From Protofrankia sp963555925 (GTDB lineage: Bacteria > Actinomycetota > Actinomycetes > Frankiales > Frankiaceae): a stretch of 64,000 nt of DNA. The position numbers were made by a program, and so were the translations under genes. The notes beneath the pieces were generated by a model that had not been told where the DNA came from, ran no database searches, and was given only the letters and a program-made list of their open reading frames with translations. This document shows, piece after piece, positions 25,381 to 35,698 of the stretch. Every line of letters starts with the position of its first letter. The first letter of the stretch is position 1. The stretch covers positions 1 to 64,000 of the forward strand of contig CAUVXJ010000006.1 in assembly GCA_963555925.1 (NCBI GenBank), in the 5' to 3' direction.

Positions 25381-25612
25381 CTCTTATCAGTTTTCTGATA
25401 GTTCTTCGAACCAGGATTTTCGCTGTTTCCCGAGATTGAACAGGGCTCGTCGTCCTGTTCGGGATGTGAATCTGTACAAATTTTAATCGGTGGATCCGGA
25501 GGCTGCTGTTGCCATCGTATCGGAACACCGTTGGTAATCGTGTCCGGGCGGTGTGGCGATTGTGTCTGATATCGGGCTCGTTGAGCTGATCGGCCCTGTC
25601 CGGGGGGATCGG
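25381..25612. other. AT-rich intergenic debris
   Basis: This 230-bp stretch is clearly less GC-rich than its surroundings (for example GTACAAATTTTAATCGG). It contains the small inverted repeat TATCAG-TTT-TCTGATA near 25387. No gene is seen. It ends in a partial MITE. Confidence 0.5.
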
Positions 25613-25636
25613 CGCCCCTATTGCCGGTCGCTCTTA
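25613..25636. mobile_element. MITE-like element, right end only
   Basis: CGCCCCTATTGCCGGTCGCT followed by CTTA is the right MITE terminus; the rest of the element is absent. On the minus strand it supplies the last five codons (KSDRQ, from the segment AAGAGCGACCGGCAA) and the TAG stop of the PAP2 gene. Confidence 0.85.
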
Positions 25637-26487
25637 GGTCGGACCGAAGAAGATCCTTTGAAGATGCGTCGGGTGAATACGGCGATCATGGTCGCTGTCC
25701 AGGCGACCGCGAGTAGGCAGCCGCCGATGACATCCGACAGATAGTGCACACCGAGCGTGAGGCGTGCACCCCCGACCGCCGCAATGATCAGCGCAGTCGG
25801 TGCTGCCACGCCGACCGTCGGCCGACGCCCGTGGACGGCGGCCAGCGCGGTCAGCCCCACCAGCACCGCGACCGTCACCCCGACCACGTGCCCGGACGGG
25901 AAGCTCGTTCCATGGGCCGTGGCGACTGGCTCCGCGACGGACGGGCGTGGCCGAGCGACGAGGGCTTTGACCGCGGTGCTGACGATTCCACCGATCCCGA
26001 CGGTGATCGCGATGAACAGGGTCAGCCAGCGAAGGCCGGCCGGATCGAGCCGGCCGAGACCACGGGCGTTCGCACCCCGCACGGGGCTCGCCCGCGCCCA
26101 CAATGTCACCACAACTGCCAGGGTTGCCAATCTGAGGATGAACGGGGCGATCAGGATGCTCAGGACATCGGCGGCGTCGATCAGCCAACCCCGGGTGACC
26201 ACGACGGCGTTGAGGTCCCCGGCCGTGGCGGTGTCCACGTGTGCAAGGGGCGCCCAGCGGATCTTCACCACGATCGTCAGTACGACGAACAGCCCAGCGC
26301 ACGTCCCCGCGATCCACCAGGCGCGCGTCGCAGGGAGCGGTCGCGGACGGCCCGGCGGCCCCGATGCCGACAGCCCTGCCGACAGCCTTGCCGACAGCCC
26401 TGCCGACAGCCGCGGTCGAGGTCGAGGCCGAGGCCGAGGCCGCGGACCGTTGCCTTTCCCCGTCGAGGACTGTCGGGCTCCCATCAC
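25618..26487 (-). CDS. PAP2 family phosphatase, C-terminus derived from a MITE
   Basis: This is an integral membrane phosphatase of 289 residues acting on lipid phosphates. The three PAP2 motifs are present: KALVARPRP, SFPSGHVVG and RLTLGVHYLSDVIGG, with the catalytic histidines in the second and third. Five or six membrane helices are visible. The N-terminus has repeats of Pro-Arg and LSAGLSA from short tandem DNA repeats. The final residues KSDRQ and the stop codon lie inside a MITE end, so the native C-terminus is altered, probably harmlessly because all motifs precede it. The ATG at 26487 is the first available. Confidence 0.85.
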   Translation of the reverse strand: MMGARQSSTGKGNGPRPRPRPRPRPRLSAGLSARLSAGLSASGPPGRPRPLPATRAWWIAGTCAGLFVVLTIVVKIRWAPLAHVDTATAGDLNAVVVTRGWLIDAADVLSILIAPFILRLATLAVVVTLWARASPVRGANARGLGRLDPAGLRWLTLFIAITVGIGGIVSTAVKALVARPRPSVAEPVATAHGTSFPSGHVVGVTVAVLVGLTALAAVHGRRPTVGVAAPTALIIAAVGGARLTLGVHYLSDVIGGCLLAVAWTATMIAVFTRRIFKGSSSVRPKSDRQ

Positions 26488-26640
26488 GTTCCAGTCTCCC
26501 CCGCCGGGCGCGGGAAGCCGACCCAGACGGCCCGGCTGTCCTCCCGGGTGGGCCGGGCCGGAGCCGGTCGCTCTAGATTTTCCACGAGCCGGGAAATCAT
26601 TTATCCCGAGCGCGCCGAGAGCATGAGCACCTTGATTCCC

Positions 26641-26886
26641 TCAGGTTTTCTCCTCGGCGGCGTGTTTCTTTTTCGTCGTCGGTTCGAAAGGCGACCGTCC
26701 GGGCGGGAGAAAGAGCGGCCGCGGCTCGCCTGAGAATTCGTCGACTACTGTTGTCGCGGTCGCCGTCGGGTCGAGATGCCGGTCTCCGGGTCGGTCAGAA
26801 TAGTGCAGCCGTGACCGGGTGTACCGGCCATCACCAGATCCGGAATCCATCAGCGGCACCGTCTCGCGGGTGTCGAACGTGGCCAT
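26641..26886 (-). CDS. small hypothetical protein (81 aa)
   Basis: I do not recognise it. The frame MATFDTRETVPLMDSG... has mostly G/C-ending codons, no membrane segment and a Lys-rich tail (EPTTKKKHAAEEKT), all consistent with a real small soluble protein. It lies alone between the PAP2 gene and the Gln-rich gene. The opposite-strand frame is less convincing. The ribosome-binding site is weak. Confidence 0.4.
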   Translation of the reverse strand: MATFDTRETVPLMDSGSGDGRYTRSRLHYSDRPGDRHLDPTATATTVVDEFSGEPRPLFLPPGRSPFEPTTKKKHAAEEKT

Positions 26887-27150
26887 CCGACGTCACTCGG
26901 TGGCCCGGTGGAGGGTTACCGCCCGATATATCGGTGCCTTCCCGGCCGACGGTGGCGAGTTCTGTGGACCGCATGATACGTGCTCGTTCCCTCAGTATTG
27001 TTTCTCTTTTGCGGCATGACCTCATTTTGCAGTAAGGAGACTTTTCGAAATTACACGGACGAAGTCGGCCGGTGGGGTTGACCGGGTGAGCGCCCAGTGG
27101 AGTAGGGTCACTTCTTGTTCGGTCAGTCCCGGCGAGAGGAAGAAAACGTG

Positions 27151-27486
27151 ATGGCACAGCAGCAGCAGCAGCAGCAAATCGAACAGCAGCTGCGGCAGAA
27201 CTGGCAGCAGATCCGGTACCGCCTTCTCGATGAATTCGGACAGGTCGGCACCGCGGACCTCGACGCGGCTCGTGACGTCAACGATCTCGTTCAGCGGATC
27301 GCGGACAAGACCCACCACAGCGAGCGCTACGTCGAGACTCGGCTGCAGGAGCTCGTCGGCGCCGGCGCGGGTGTCGGTGGCCAGTTCGGCGGCCAGCAGC
27401 AGGGTGGCGGCCAGGGCTTCGGCCAGCAGGGCCAGCAGGGCCAGCAGGGGCAGCAGAGCCAGCAGGGACAGCCGTTCGGTCGCTAG
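27151..27486 (+). CDS. glutamine-rich CsbD-like stress protein
   Basis: This 111-residue hydrophilic protein begins with a poly-Gln run encoded by CAG repeats. A 55-residue helical core follows (NWQQIRYRLLDEFGQVGTAD, then LVQRIADKTHHSERYVETRL). The core resembles CsbD-like stress proteins in its W-x-x-I/L-x-x-x-x-x-x-x-F/W-G spacing; this is a weak resemblance. The C-terminus is Gly/Gln-rich with 9-bp repeats encoding GQQ. The ATG at 27151 has GAGAGGAAG upstream. It is probably a disordered cytosolic protein. Confidence 0.65.
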   Translation: MAQQQQQQQIEQQLRQNWQQIRYRLLDEFGQVGTADLDAARDVNDLVQRIADKTHHSERYVETRLQELVGAGAGVGGQFGGQQQGGGQGFGQQGQQGQQGQQSQQGQPFGR

Positions 27487-27613
27487 TCCCGCCGTCGTGA
27501 CGGTGGAACACCGCTACCTGTCCTGACGCCCGTGGCGGCGCGCGAAGCGATGATCGCACGACCGTCGGCCAGGTGGCATGACGGTGCGCGGTCTTCATTT
27601 GCGCAAAATCCGG

Positions 27614-27662
27614 ACCAGTCAGGTGGTCTCACCACCAAGTATCAGGAGACCACCTGACTGGT
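27614..27662. terminator. perfect 17-bp inverted repeat beside an assembly gap
   Basis: ACCAGTCAGGTGGTCTC (27614-27630) and its exact reverse complement (27646-27662) are separated by 15 nt. It lies 130 bp after the Gln-rich gene and 28 bp before a 332-N gap. It could be a terminator or the end of a mobile element hidden in the gap. Confidence 0.6.
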
Positions 27663-27690
27663 TCAGGTACCGGCATGAGATCAAGGTAGG

Positions 27691-28022
27691 NNNNNNNNNN
27701 NNNNNNNNNNNNNNNNNNNNNNNNNNNNNNNNNNNNNNNNNNNNNNNNNNNNNNNNNNNNNNNNNNNNNNNNNNNNNNNNNNNNNNNNNNNNNNNNNNNN
27801 NNNNNNNNNNNNNNNNNNNNNNNNNNNNNNNNNNNNNNNNNNNNNNNNNNNNNNNNNNNNNNNNNNNNNNNNNNNNNNNNNNNNNNNNNNNNNNNNNNNN
27901 NNNNNNNNNNNNNNNNNNNNNNNNNNNNNNNNNNNNNNNNNNNNNNNNNNNNNNNNNNNNNNNNNNNNNNNNNNNNNNNNNNNNNNNNNNNNNNNNNNNN
28001 NNNNNNNNNNNNNNNNNNNNNN
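27691..28022. other. assembly gap (332 N)
   Basis: The content is unknown. The left flank has a strong inverted repeat and the right flank the end of a tiny gene. Confidence 0.98.
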
Positions 28023-28035
28023 GCTGATCCAAAAA

Positions 28036-28203
28036 TCATGCTGTCAGGCTCACCAGGAGCGTCCGGTATTCCAGCAGGGCGTCGATCAGACCCGTGACAA
28101 TCGGGTTGCGGGGCATTTGACCCAACTCAGCAAGAATTGAATCCGTCTGTTCCAGCGTAGGCTGGGCGTCGACAGCGGCGACGAGTGTGACTAGTCTGCT
28201 CAT
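28036..28203 (-). CDS. small protein (55 aa), second of a coupled pair
   Basis: A short frame reads MSRLVTLVAAVDAQPTLEQT and continues to LLVSLTA. It forms two amphipathic helices with a conserved-looking loop, and no family is recognised. Its ATG overlaps the TGA of the upstream tiny gene (ATGA), and GAAAGG lies about 8 nt upstream, which is strong evidence of translation. Base composition is less GC-rich than the neighbours. Confidence 0.5.
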   Translation of the reverse strand: MSRLVTLVAAVDAQPTLEQTDSILAELGQMPRNPIVTGLIDALLEYRTLLVSLTA

Positions 28204-28337
28204 GGGCGGCCTTTCGACGACTCACAGTCGTGAAGCGACGTCCATGTGACCAGCACATCGTGTGGCTGGGTCGCCTCACCGGATACACCTGCCAAAACGG
28301 CACCGCGTGGCGGGTTCACCATCACTTTTCGCTCCAT
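28200..28337 (-). CDS. small protein (45 aa), first of a coupled pair
   Basis: The frame reads MERKVMVNPPRGAVLAGVSG and ends SSKGRP. It is unrecognised, soluble and basic at the start. GAAGGG precedes the ATG at 28337 closely. It overlaps the next tiny gene by 4 bp. An inverted repeat 53 bp upstream (28390-28406) may be its operator. Toxin-antitoxin or regulatory peptide pairs have this arrangement, but nothing in the residues proves it. Confidence 0.45.
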   Translation of the reverse strand: MERKVMVNPPRGAVLAGVSGEATQPHDVLVTWTSLHDCESSKGRP

Positions 28338-28788
28338 GCCCTTCAGGGAGGAGCCCGGCTCCTTTGTCGGGCAGTGCTACAACTGACGTTACCGTAAAAA
28401 ACGGTAGAGCTGCGGTGTTCCCGCCGGGTTGAATGGTCGTTACGGCGAGGTAACAAAGTTTGCGCCCTGTAGTCGGATCGCCCCCGGCCCGGTGGATGCC
28501 TGCGGGCTGATTGCGCTATTTGTGCATGATGCGCCGACCGGCGCAAACTCATTGCTTCCCGTGACCCTCTCCGAGGGCATCAATCCACCGCCGCTGCGTA
28601 TCAGTGGTGGCGCATTCGGTCGGGGAACCGATGCATCGGGCCGGCGTCCTCGTACCGGCCGGAGAGCGTTGGAGTCCGCAAGTCGACTCAGCCTGCTGCG
28701 GTGCCACCGCATCGCGTGTGGCCGCGGTGGGTGCGGCTGCGAGGGGCACGCGAGAAGGCTTCGTTCCCAGGCCGGTAGCCTCAGATGC
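28338..28788. promoter_or_regulatory. divergent region between the tiny genes and the GNAT gene
   Basis: The region holds TACCGT-AAAAA-ACGGTA at 28390-28406 and GTTAC-GGCGAG-GTAAC at 28439-28454. The plus-strand frame is open from 28429 into the GNAT gene but reads as Arg/Cys-rich noise before about 28789. Confidence 0.45.
28390..28406. promoter_or_regulatory. inverted repeat, possible operator
   Basis: The perfect 6-5-6 palindrome TACCGTAAAAAACGGTA lies upstream of the coupled tiny genes. Its size suits a dimeric regulator site. Confidence 0.4.
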
Positions 28789-29790
28789 GTGGTCAGTGCA
28801 GGTCCGTCTCCGGGCGGCAGTCGGCGGACGGCGGCCGGCGGGGTTGCCGCACCCGCCGGAAGTAGCCCCGGACGTGATGCGCTGGCGGCGCCGGGTGTCG
28901 GCGAACGGGTCGATGTAGCCCTCAGTCGTGAGTTGGAGGGCCTTGCGCATCGTGCGTGGCCCCCGTTGCGTGCGCGCCACGTCGATGGTTGGATGCTGCG
29001 GGAGTCGGCCGGCTCGTCGCGGCGCGGGAACTCGGTCTGGGCACGTGGCGACGTTTCTGATCTTTCTTTCGCGCTCGACGAGGTCCGCCGGTTCTACGCC
29101 GCGGCAGGACTTCGCCCGACGATCCAGATCACCCCGGTCTCGTTGCCGGCCGGCATCCACCAGGCGCTGGACGCGGCCGGGTTCGACGACACCGGTCCGA
29201 CCGATGTCTGCACCGCTGATCTGGCGGACCTCGCCGGACGGCTGGCTGTCGCTGCGTCCGTCGATGCCGCCGCGAGTGCTACCGCTGGTGTCGGCGCTGA
29301 CAGACCGCCGGGGGTGCCCGGGCCGGGAAACACAGGATCTGTCCGCGCCGGCGGTGCCGATACGATCATGTTCGATGGCATCGCCGACACCTGGCTGGAC
29401 GTTGCCGGGCGGGTGCTGTCGACCTTCGCCGATCAGCGCACCGGTACCCTCAAGGTGTTGGCGAATCTCACGGTGGCGGCGAAATACGCCTTGTGCGTGG
29501 CCGACGGTGTGCCGGTCGCGGTCGGCCGCGGGGTCGTGGACGGAGACTGGCTCGGCGTCTACAGCATGGCAACCGTACCGGCCGCGCGCGGCCGGGGAGC
29601 GGCGCGCGCCGTCCTTGCCGGGCTTGTCACCTGGGCTGCCGACGCGGGTGCGTCGCGCGCCTACCTGCAGGTGGAACAGACCAGCGTCGCGGCCCGCCGA
29701 CTGTATGGCGCGCTAGGGTTCCGACCCGTCTATCGGTACTCCTACCGACGGCATCATCCCGCCGACGGTCCGGATGTGACCGGACCCTGA
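28789..29790 (+). CDS. GNAT family N-acetyltransferase (double-domain type)
   Basis: The C-terminal GNAT domain is clear: AVGRGVVDGDWLGVYSMATV, then the acetyl-CoA loop PAARGRGAARAVLAGLV, then YLQVEQTSVAARRLYGALGF. The N-terminal half (LEGLAHRAWPPLRARHVDGW, MLRESAGSSRRGNSVWARG) matches double-GNAT proteins of actinomycetes. A low-complexity insert (~residues 150-190) separates them. The substrate is unknown. The start is uncertain; GTG 28789 is a conservative choice, the frame being open upstream. It ends 13 bp before folP, with a GAGGAG site between, so it may be co-transcribed with the folate genes. Confidence 0.75.
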   Translation: MVSAGPSPGGSRRTAAGGVAAPAGSSPGRDALAAPGVGERVDVALSRELEGLAHRAWPPLRARHVDGWMLRESAGSSRRGNSVWARGDVSDLSFALDEVRRFYAAAGLRPTIQITPVSLPAGIHQALDAAGFDDTGPTDVCTADLADLAGRLAVAASVDAAASATAGVGADRPPGVPGPGNTGSVRAGGADTIMFDGIADTWLDVAGRVLSTFADQRTGTLKVLANLTVAAKYALCVADGVPVAVGRGVVDGDWLGVYSMATVPAARGRGAARAVLAGLVTWAADAGASRAYLQVEQTSVAARRLYGALGFRPVYRYSYRRHHPADGPDVTGP

Positions 29791-29803
29791 TCATCGAGGA
29801 GTC

Positions 29804-31180
29804 ATGACGCCCAAGCAGGCCAGTCACAGTCTCTTGGAGCCGGTGGGGCGCACCCGCGTGATGGGCGTGATCAACGCGACCCCGGATTCGTTCTCCGACG
29901 GGGGTACCTACGCGACCGTCACTGAGGCGGTCCGAGTCGGACTGGCGATGGCCGCCGACGGCGCCGACATCATCGACGTCGGCGGTGAGTCGACCCGACC
30001 GGGCGCGGCCCGGGTCGATCCGGACGAGGAACTGCGCAGGGTGCTGCCGGTGGTGACCGAGCTGGCCGCGGCAGGGGTCGCCGTCAGCGTGGACACGACC
30101 CGCCGGACGGTTGCCGAGGCCGCGCTGGCAGCCGGCGCTGTGATCATAAATGACGTGTCGGGCGCGGCCGACCGCGACCTGTTGACGCTGGCCGCCGAAC
30201 GGGGCGTTCCGTACGTGTTGATGCACGCCAGGGGTGCGAGCGCGGGCATGTCCACGCGGGCGGTCTACGGTGACGTCGTGTCCGAGGTCGTGGCCGAGCT
30301 GCGTGAGCGCCTCGACGTCGTACTCGCGGCCGGTGTCGCGCCGGACAGAGTGATCATCGATCCGGGGATCGGCTTCGCGAAGAAGGCCAGGCACAACTGG
30401 GCACTGCTCGCGCACATGGAAGCCTTCGCCGCGCTGGACCATCCCCTGTTGGTCGGTACGTCGCGTAAGTCGTTTCTCGGCAGCCTGCTCGCGGACTCCG
30501 ACGGTCGCTCCCGGCCGGCAGCTGACCGCGACGACGCGACCCAGGCGACGACGGCGCTGCTGGCGGTCACCGGGGTGTGGGCGGTACGGGTGCATGCGGT
30601 GCGGGCGGCGGCGGACGCCGTCCGGGTCGTGCAGGTATGGCAGGGTGCTCGCGCCCCCGGGCAGCCGCGCGATGCGCGCACCCGGGCGGCCCGGATGCGG
30701 TCCGCAGCCGGAGGCTGTGACCCAGGGCGGACCCCGACGTCCACCGGCGGGTGCGGCATGACCGGCGGGCCACCGGGAGCGGGATGGCCCGGGACCGACA
30801 GTCCGCTGGCCGCCGCACCGGACCGGATCGCCCTCACCGGCCTGCGGGTCCACGGCCACCATGGCGTTCTGCCGGCCGAACGCGCGTTGGGTCAGGAGTT
30901 CATCGTGGACGCCGTGCTGTGGGTGGACACCCGGCCGGCGGCTATGACCGACGACCTCACCGCCACCGTCGACTACGGGACGCTGGCCCGGACCCTGGCC
31001 GGGATCGTGGCTGGCGAACCGGTGGATCTGATCGAGACGCTCGCGCACCGGCTGGCTGGCGCATGCTTGGCCGACGATCGCGTTGCCCGGGCACAGGTGA
31101 CCGTGCACAAGCCCGCGGCGCCGATCCCACTGCCGTTCACCGACGTCGCGGTCACCGTGACCCGGGACCGTCCCGCGTGA
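29804..31180 (+). CDS. folP: bifunctional dihydropteroate synthase / dihydroneopterin aldolase (FolP-FolB fusion)
   Basis: One uninterrupted frame of 458 residues encodes two folate enzymes. Residues 1-285 are dihydropteroate synthase: VINATPDSFSDGG, DVGGESTRPGA, INDVSGAADRDLL and LVGTSRKSFLGSL. It joins p-aminobenzoate to the pterin. After a ~50-residue Ala/Arg/Gly linker, residues ~335-455 are dihydroneopterin aldolase: ALTGLRVHGHHGVLPAER, ATVDYGTLA and LIETLAHRLAG. An internal ATG at 30758 could also start FolB separately, but it has no clear ribosome-binding site and no stop separates the domains. The ATG at 29804 follows GAGGAG. folK overlaps the 3' end by GTGA. Confidence 0.88.
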   Translation: MTPKQASHSLLEPVGRTRVMGVINATPDSFSDGGTYATVTEAVRVGLAMAADGADIIDVGGESTRPGAARVDPDEELRRVLPVVTELAAAGVAVSVDTTRRTVAEAALAAGAVIINDVSGAADRDLLTLAAERGVPYVLMHARGASAGMSTRAVYGDVVSEVVAELRERLDVVLAAGVAPDRVIIDPGIGFAKKARHNWALLAHMEAFAALDHPLLVGTSRKSFLGSLLADSDGRSRPAADRDDATQATTALLAVTGVWAVRVHAVRAAADAVRVVQVWQGARAPGQPRDARTRAARMRSAAGGCDPGRTPTSTGGCGMTGGPPGAGWPGTDSPLAAAPDRIALTGLRVHGHHGVLPAERALGQEFIVDAVLWVDTRPAAMTDDLTATVDYGTLARTLAGIVAGEPVDLIETLAHRLAGACLADDRVARAQVTVHKPAAPIPLPFTDVAVTVTRDRPA

Positions 31181-31677
31181 CCGGGCCGATACCGCAACCG
31201 GGGCTGCCGACCGCAGTTCTCGCGCTGGGCTCGAACCTGGGTGACCGCCTTGCGCTGCTTCGTGCCGCCGTCTGGAGGCTGCGCGCCGTGGCGGTGTCGG
31301 AGGTGTACGAGACCACGCCGGTCGGAGGACCCGACCAGGACAATTATCTCAACGCGGTCGTGTTGGTCCCCGCGGCACCGGCGCGGGCACTGCTGGCGGC
31401 GGCGCGGGCGGCCGAGGCGGCTGCAGCGCGGGTGCGGACAGTACGCTGGGGGCCGCGTTCCCTGGATGTCGATGTGATCGCCTGTGGCGAGTTGGTCAGT
31501 GATGATCCGGAGATCCTCATCCCACATCCGCGTGCCCATATCCGTGCGTTCGTCTGCGTCCCATGGCTGGACGTCGATCCGGACGCGGTGCTGCCCGGTC
31601 ACGGTCGGGTAGTCGATCTGGTGGCCGGGCTTGATGCCTGCGGGGTTCACCGAACGCCGTGGAGCCTGCGCCAGTGA
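31177..31677 (+). CDS. folK: 2-amino-4-hydroxy-6-hydroxymethyldihydropteridine pyrophosphokinase (FolK)
   Basis: FolK transfers pyrophosphate from ATP to hydroxymethyl-dihydropterin, the step between FolB and FolP. This 166-residue protein has ALGSNLGDRLALL near the start, VYETTPVGGPDQDNYLNAVV, RWGPRSLDVDVIACGE with the two metal-binding Asp, and IPHPRAHIRAFV. The GTG start at 31177 overlaps the folP-folB stop (GTGA), which indicates translational coupling. The next gene overlaps its stop in the same way. Confidence 0.92.
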   Translation: MTGPIPQPGLPTAVLALGSNLGDRLALLRAAVWRLRAVAVSEVYETTPVGGPDQDNYLNAVVLVPAAPARALLAAARAAEAAAARVRTVRWGPRSLDVDVIACGELVSDDPEILIPHPRAHIRAFVCVPWLDVDPDAVLPGHGRVVDLVAGLDACGVHRTPWSLRQ

Positions 31678-32111
31678 AGCCGACCCGGGCGCGTGACCTG
31701 GTGGCTGCGGCTGTGGTGGTCGGTGCGCTCACCTACACCTTCATGATCTTCAATTATCAGAACCTGCCGCGGTTCCCGCACACGGCACCGCTGTCGCTGG
31801 TGATCGTCGGATTGGTGGAGGTGCAGACTGCGTCGATCACCCGGCGTCGGTTGCAGGGGCGGCCGGGGACGAGGCCGATCCTGCCGCTGACGGTCGCCCG
31901 GCTCGCGGCCATTGCGAAGGCCAGCAGCCTCGCCGGGGCGGCGCTGGCGGGGGCGTGGGCGTCGGTATTCGGTTACGTGCTACCACGCTCGGACGAGTTC
32001 CGCACCGCCGGCCCGGATGCGATCACCGCCGGTCTGGGGATCGGAGCCGCTGCGGTGCTCGTCGTCGGCGGGCTGTTGCTTGAGCGTGTATGCCGAGTCC
32101 CCAGACCGTAG
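31674..32111 (+). CDS. DUF3180 family membrane protein
   Basis: This is a 145-residue protein with four predicted membrane helices (LVAAAVVVGALTYTFMIF, LSLVIVGLVEV, SLAGAALAGAWASVFGYVL, GIGAAAVLVVGGLLLERV). The family regularly follows folK in actinobacteria; its function is unknown. The GTG at 31674 overlaps the folK stop as GTGA; GTG 31659 is an alternative. Confidence 0.82.
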   Translation: MKPTRARDLVAAAVVVGALTYTFMIFNYQNLPRFPHTAPLSLVIVGLVEVQTASITRRRLQGRPGTRPILPLTVARLAAIAKASSLAGAALAGAWASVFGYVLPRSDEFRTAGPDAITAGLGIGAAAVLVVGGLLLERVCRVPRP

Positions 32112-32210
32112 GCCGTGCCCGGCGGATCTTCAATCGCGCGGACCGGCGCCCGGGCGACCGACATCCACCGGGCACTCCCTGGAACGCTCGCGGCCGGCAC
32201 CTCTTACTCT

Positions 32211-32249
32211 GGTGGTTGTCAACTGGACGTGGTGGTTGTCAACTGGACG
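32211..32249 (+). repeat. 19-bp direct repeat upstream of the Pro-rich membrane protein
   Basis: GGTGGTTGTCAACTGGACG occurs twice with a 20-bp period. It lies 50-85 bp before the next gene and includes TTGTCA, so it may overlap duplicated promoter or activator sites. Confidence 0.6.
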
Positions 32250-32296
32250 CACGCAACGCGAGCGCAACGCCGTGATACACCGATGGGGACGTTTGG

Positions 32297-34468
<2,172 letters not shown>

Positions 34469-34516
34469 CCGACGCCGGTCCACCTCGTCCTGACCGAGGC
34501 GTTTCACAACAGGCTC

Positions 34517-35698
34517 TCAGAGGTTGGGTCCGGCTCGATGCGACCGCATCGGCGCGAGCAGCCGCCAGAGTACCGCTGCGGTGTTGAACCGGGCCGGACC
34601 GCTGCTGGGCGGCCAGCCATGGGCGACACCGGGAAGCAGGAACTCCACGACACGCTTGTCGGACGAGCAGCTCGTTTCCTTTTTTGTCGCCGAGTAACGG
34701 CTGCCGGCCGGGGATGCGGAGGCGGCCGTGGGTGTGGGTGTGGGTGTGGGCGTGGCCGTGGGCGTCGCCTGCCTGGTTGCGGTGGCGCCGGCCGTCGGTC
34801 GGTCATTGGTGTCCCGAGTCGATACCCCCACACCGGTAGTGCCCGGCTGGCCACCGGCCGCATCGTCGGTCGGCAACCCGTCGACGTCGGTCCTGACGCT
34901 GTCCCGCGGTTGCGGGGGCGACGGGCAGTCGGCCCTGGCCCGGAACGGACCCAGGCTGTCCTCGACCGATGTCAGCGGTGTTCCCAGCGCATCGGACCAG
35001 GCAGTGCCATCGTAGGGAACGCGTTCATCGAGCTGTCCGTGCACGGCAACCACACCGACCGGTGCTGCCGGTGTGCAGTCAGTGGTCTGCAGACTGGCCG
35101 CCACCACGGCGATGCCGGCGATCTCGGCCGCGTGCTCACATGCGTAGCGGTAGGCGAGCATCCCACCGTTGGAGAAGCCGACCAGAATCACCCGGTGCCG
35201 GTCGATGGGATAGTGCTGTTCAAGATCGGAGATGAGGGCCCGTAACCATCCGACGTCGTCGATATGATCGGCCGCGGCCTGTCCGCAGCAGGTGCCGGCG
35301 TCCCACGATGTGTCCAGACCATCGGGATAGGCCACGGCGACGCCGGCACTGGCGGCGAGGGCATCGATGCCCCACTCCGCCTGGGGCTCGTGGCCATCGT
35401 TCGCAAGGCTGTGCAGCGCGACGACGAGCGGAAAAGGCCGCGGGGATGTGGCCGGTGGCAGGGTGAGGCGCAGCTGCGGCGTTCGCCCTGACCGTTCGTA
35501 GGCGTCCGGTCCGATCGTCGAGGTGGCGGCGCCGGCCACGGGCCTCATCGGCGGCATGGGAGACCGGCTTAGGTTGGCGCACCCTGCCGTGTTCCAGGTC
35601 AGGACGAGGACGAACCCGGTGATGAGGCTGAGGATGGTACGGCGACGCGAGGACGGCACCACACGGATTTTGTCCCGTCCGCCAGACGTCCCTCTCAT
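34517..35698 (-). CDS. LpqC/PHB-depolymerase-like secreted esterase lipoprotein
   Basis: This 393-residue alpha/beta hydrolase is exported by a lipoprotein signal (LVLTWNTAGC lipobox near residue 40). The catalytic serine lies in ILVGFSNGGMLAYRYA. The oxyanion region is PLVVALHSLAND, AYPDGLDTSWDAGTCC is typical of feruloyl-esterase/PHB-depolymerase (CE1-like) enzymes, and the final His lies in LPGVAHGWPP. A ~70-residue disordered insert with Thr-Pro repeats (6-bp units near 34727-34760) interrupts the domain before the His. Its ATG overlaps the stop of the upstream gene (ATGA at 35695-35698), so both are coupled. The substrate is unknown. Confidence 0.8.
   Translation of the reverse strand: MRGTSGGRDKIRVVPSSRRRTILSLITGFVLVLTWNTAGCANLSRSPMPPMRPVAGAATSTIGPDAYERSGRTPQLRLTLPPATSPRPFPLVVALHSLANDGHEPQAEWGIDALAASAGVAVAYPDGLDTSWDAGTCCGQAAADHIDDVGWLRALISDLEQHYPIDRHRVILVGFSNGGMLAYRYACEHAAEIAGIAVVAASLQTTDCTPAAPVGVVAVHGQLDERVPYDGTAWSDALGTPLTSVEDSLGPFRARADCPSPPQPRDSVRTDVDGLPTDDAAGGQPGTTGVGVSTRDTNDRPTAGATATRQATPTATPTPTPTPTAASASPAGSRYSATKKETSCSSDKRVVEFLLPGVAHGWPPSSGPARFNTAAVLWRLLAPMRSHRAGPNL

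Noticed and set aside
27619..28039. Open frames spanning the N gap
   Set aside because: They consist almost wholly of unknown residues and carry no information.
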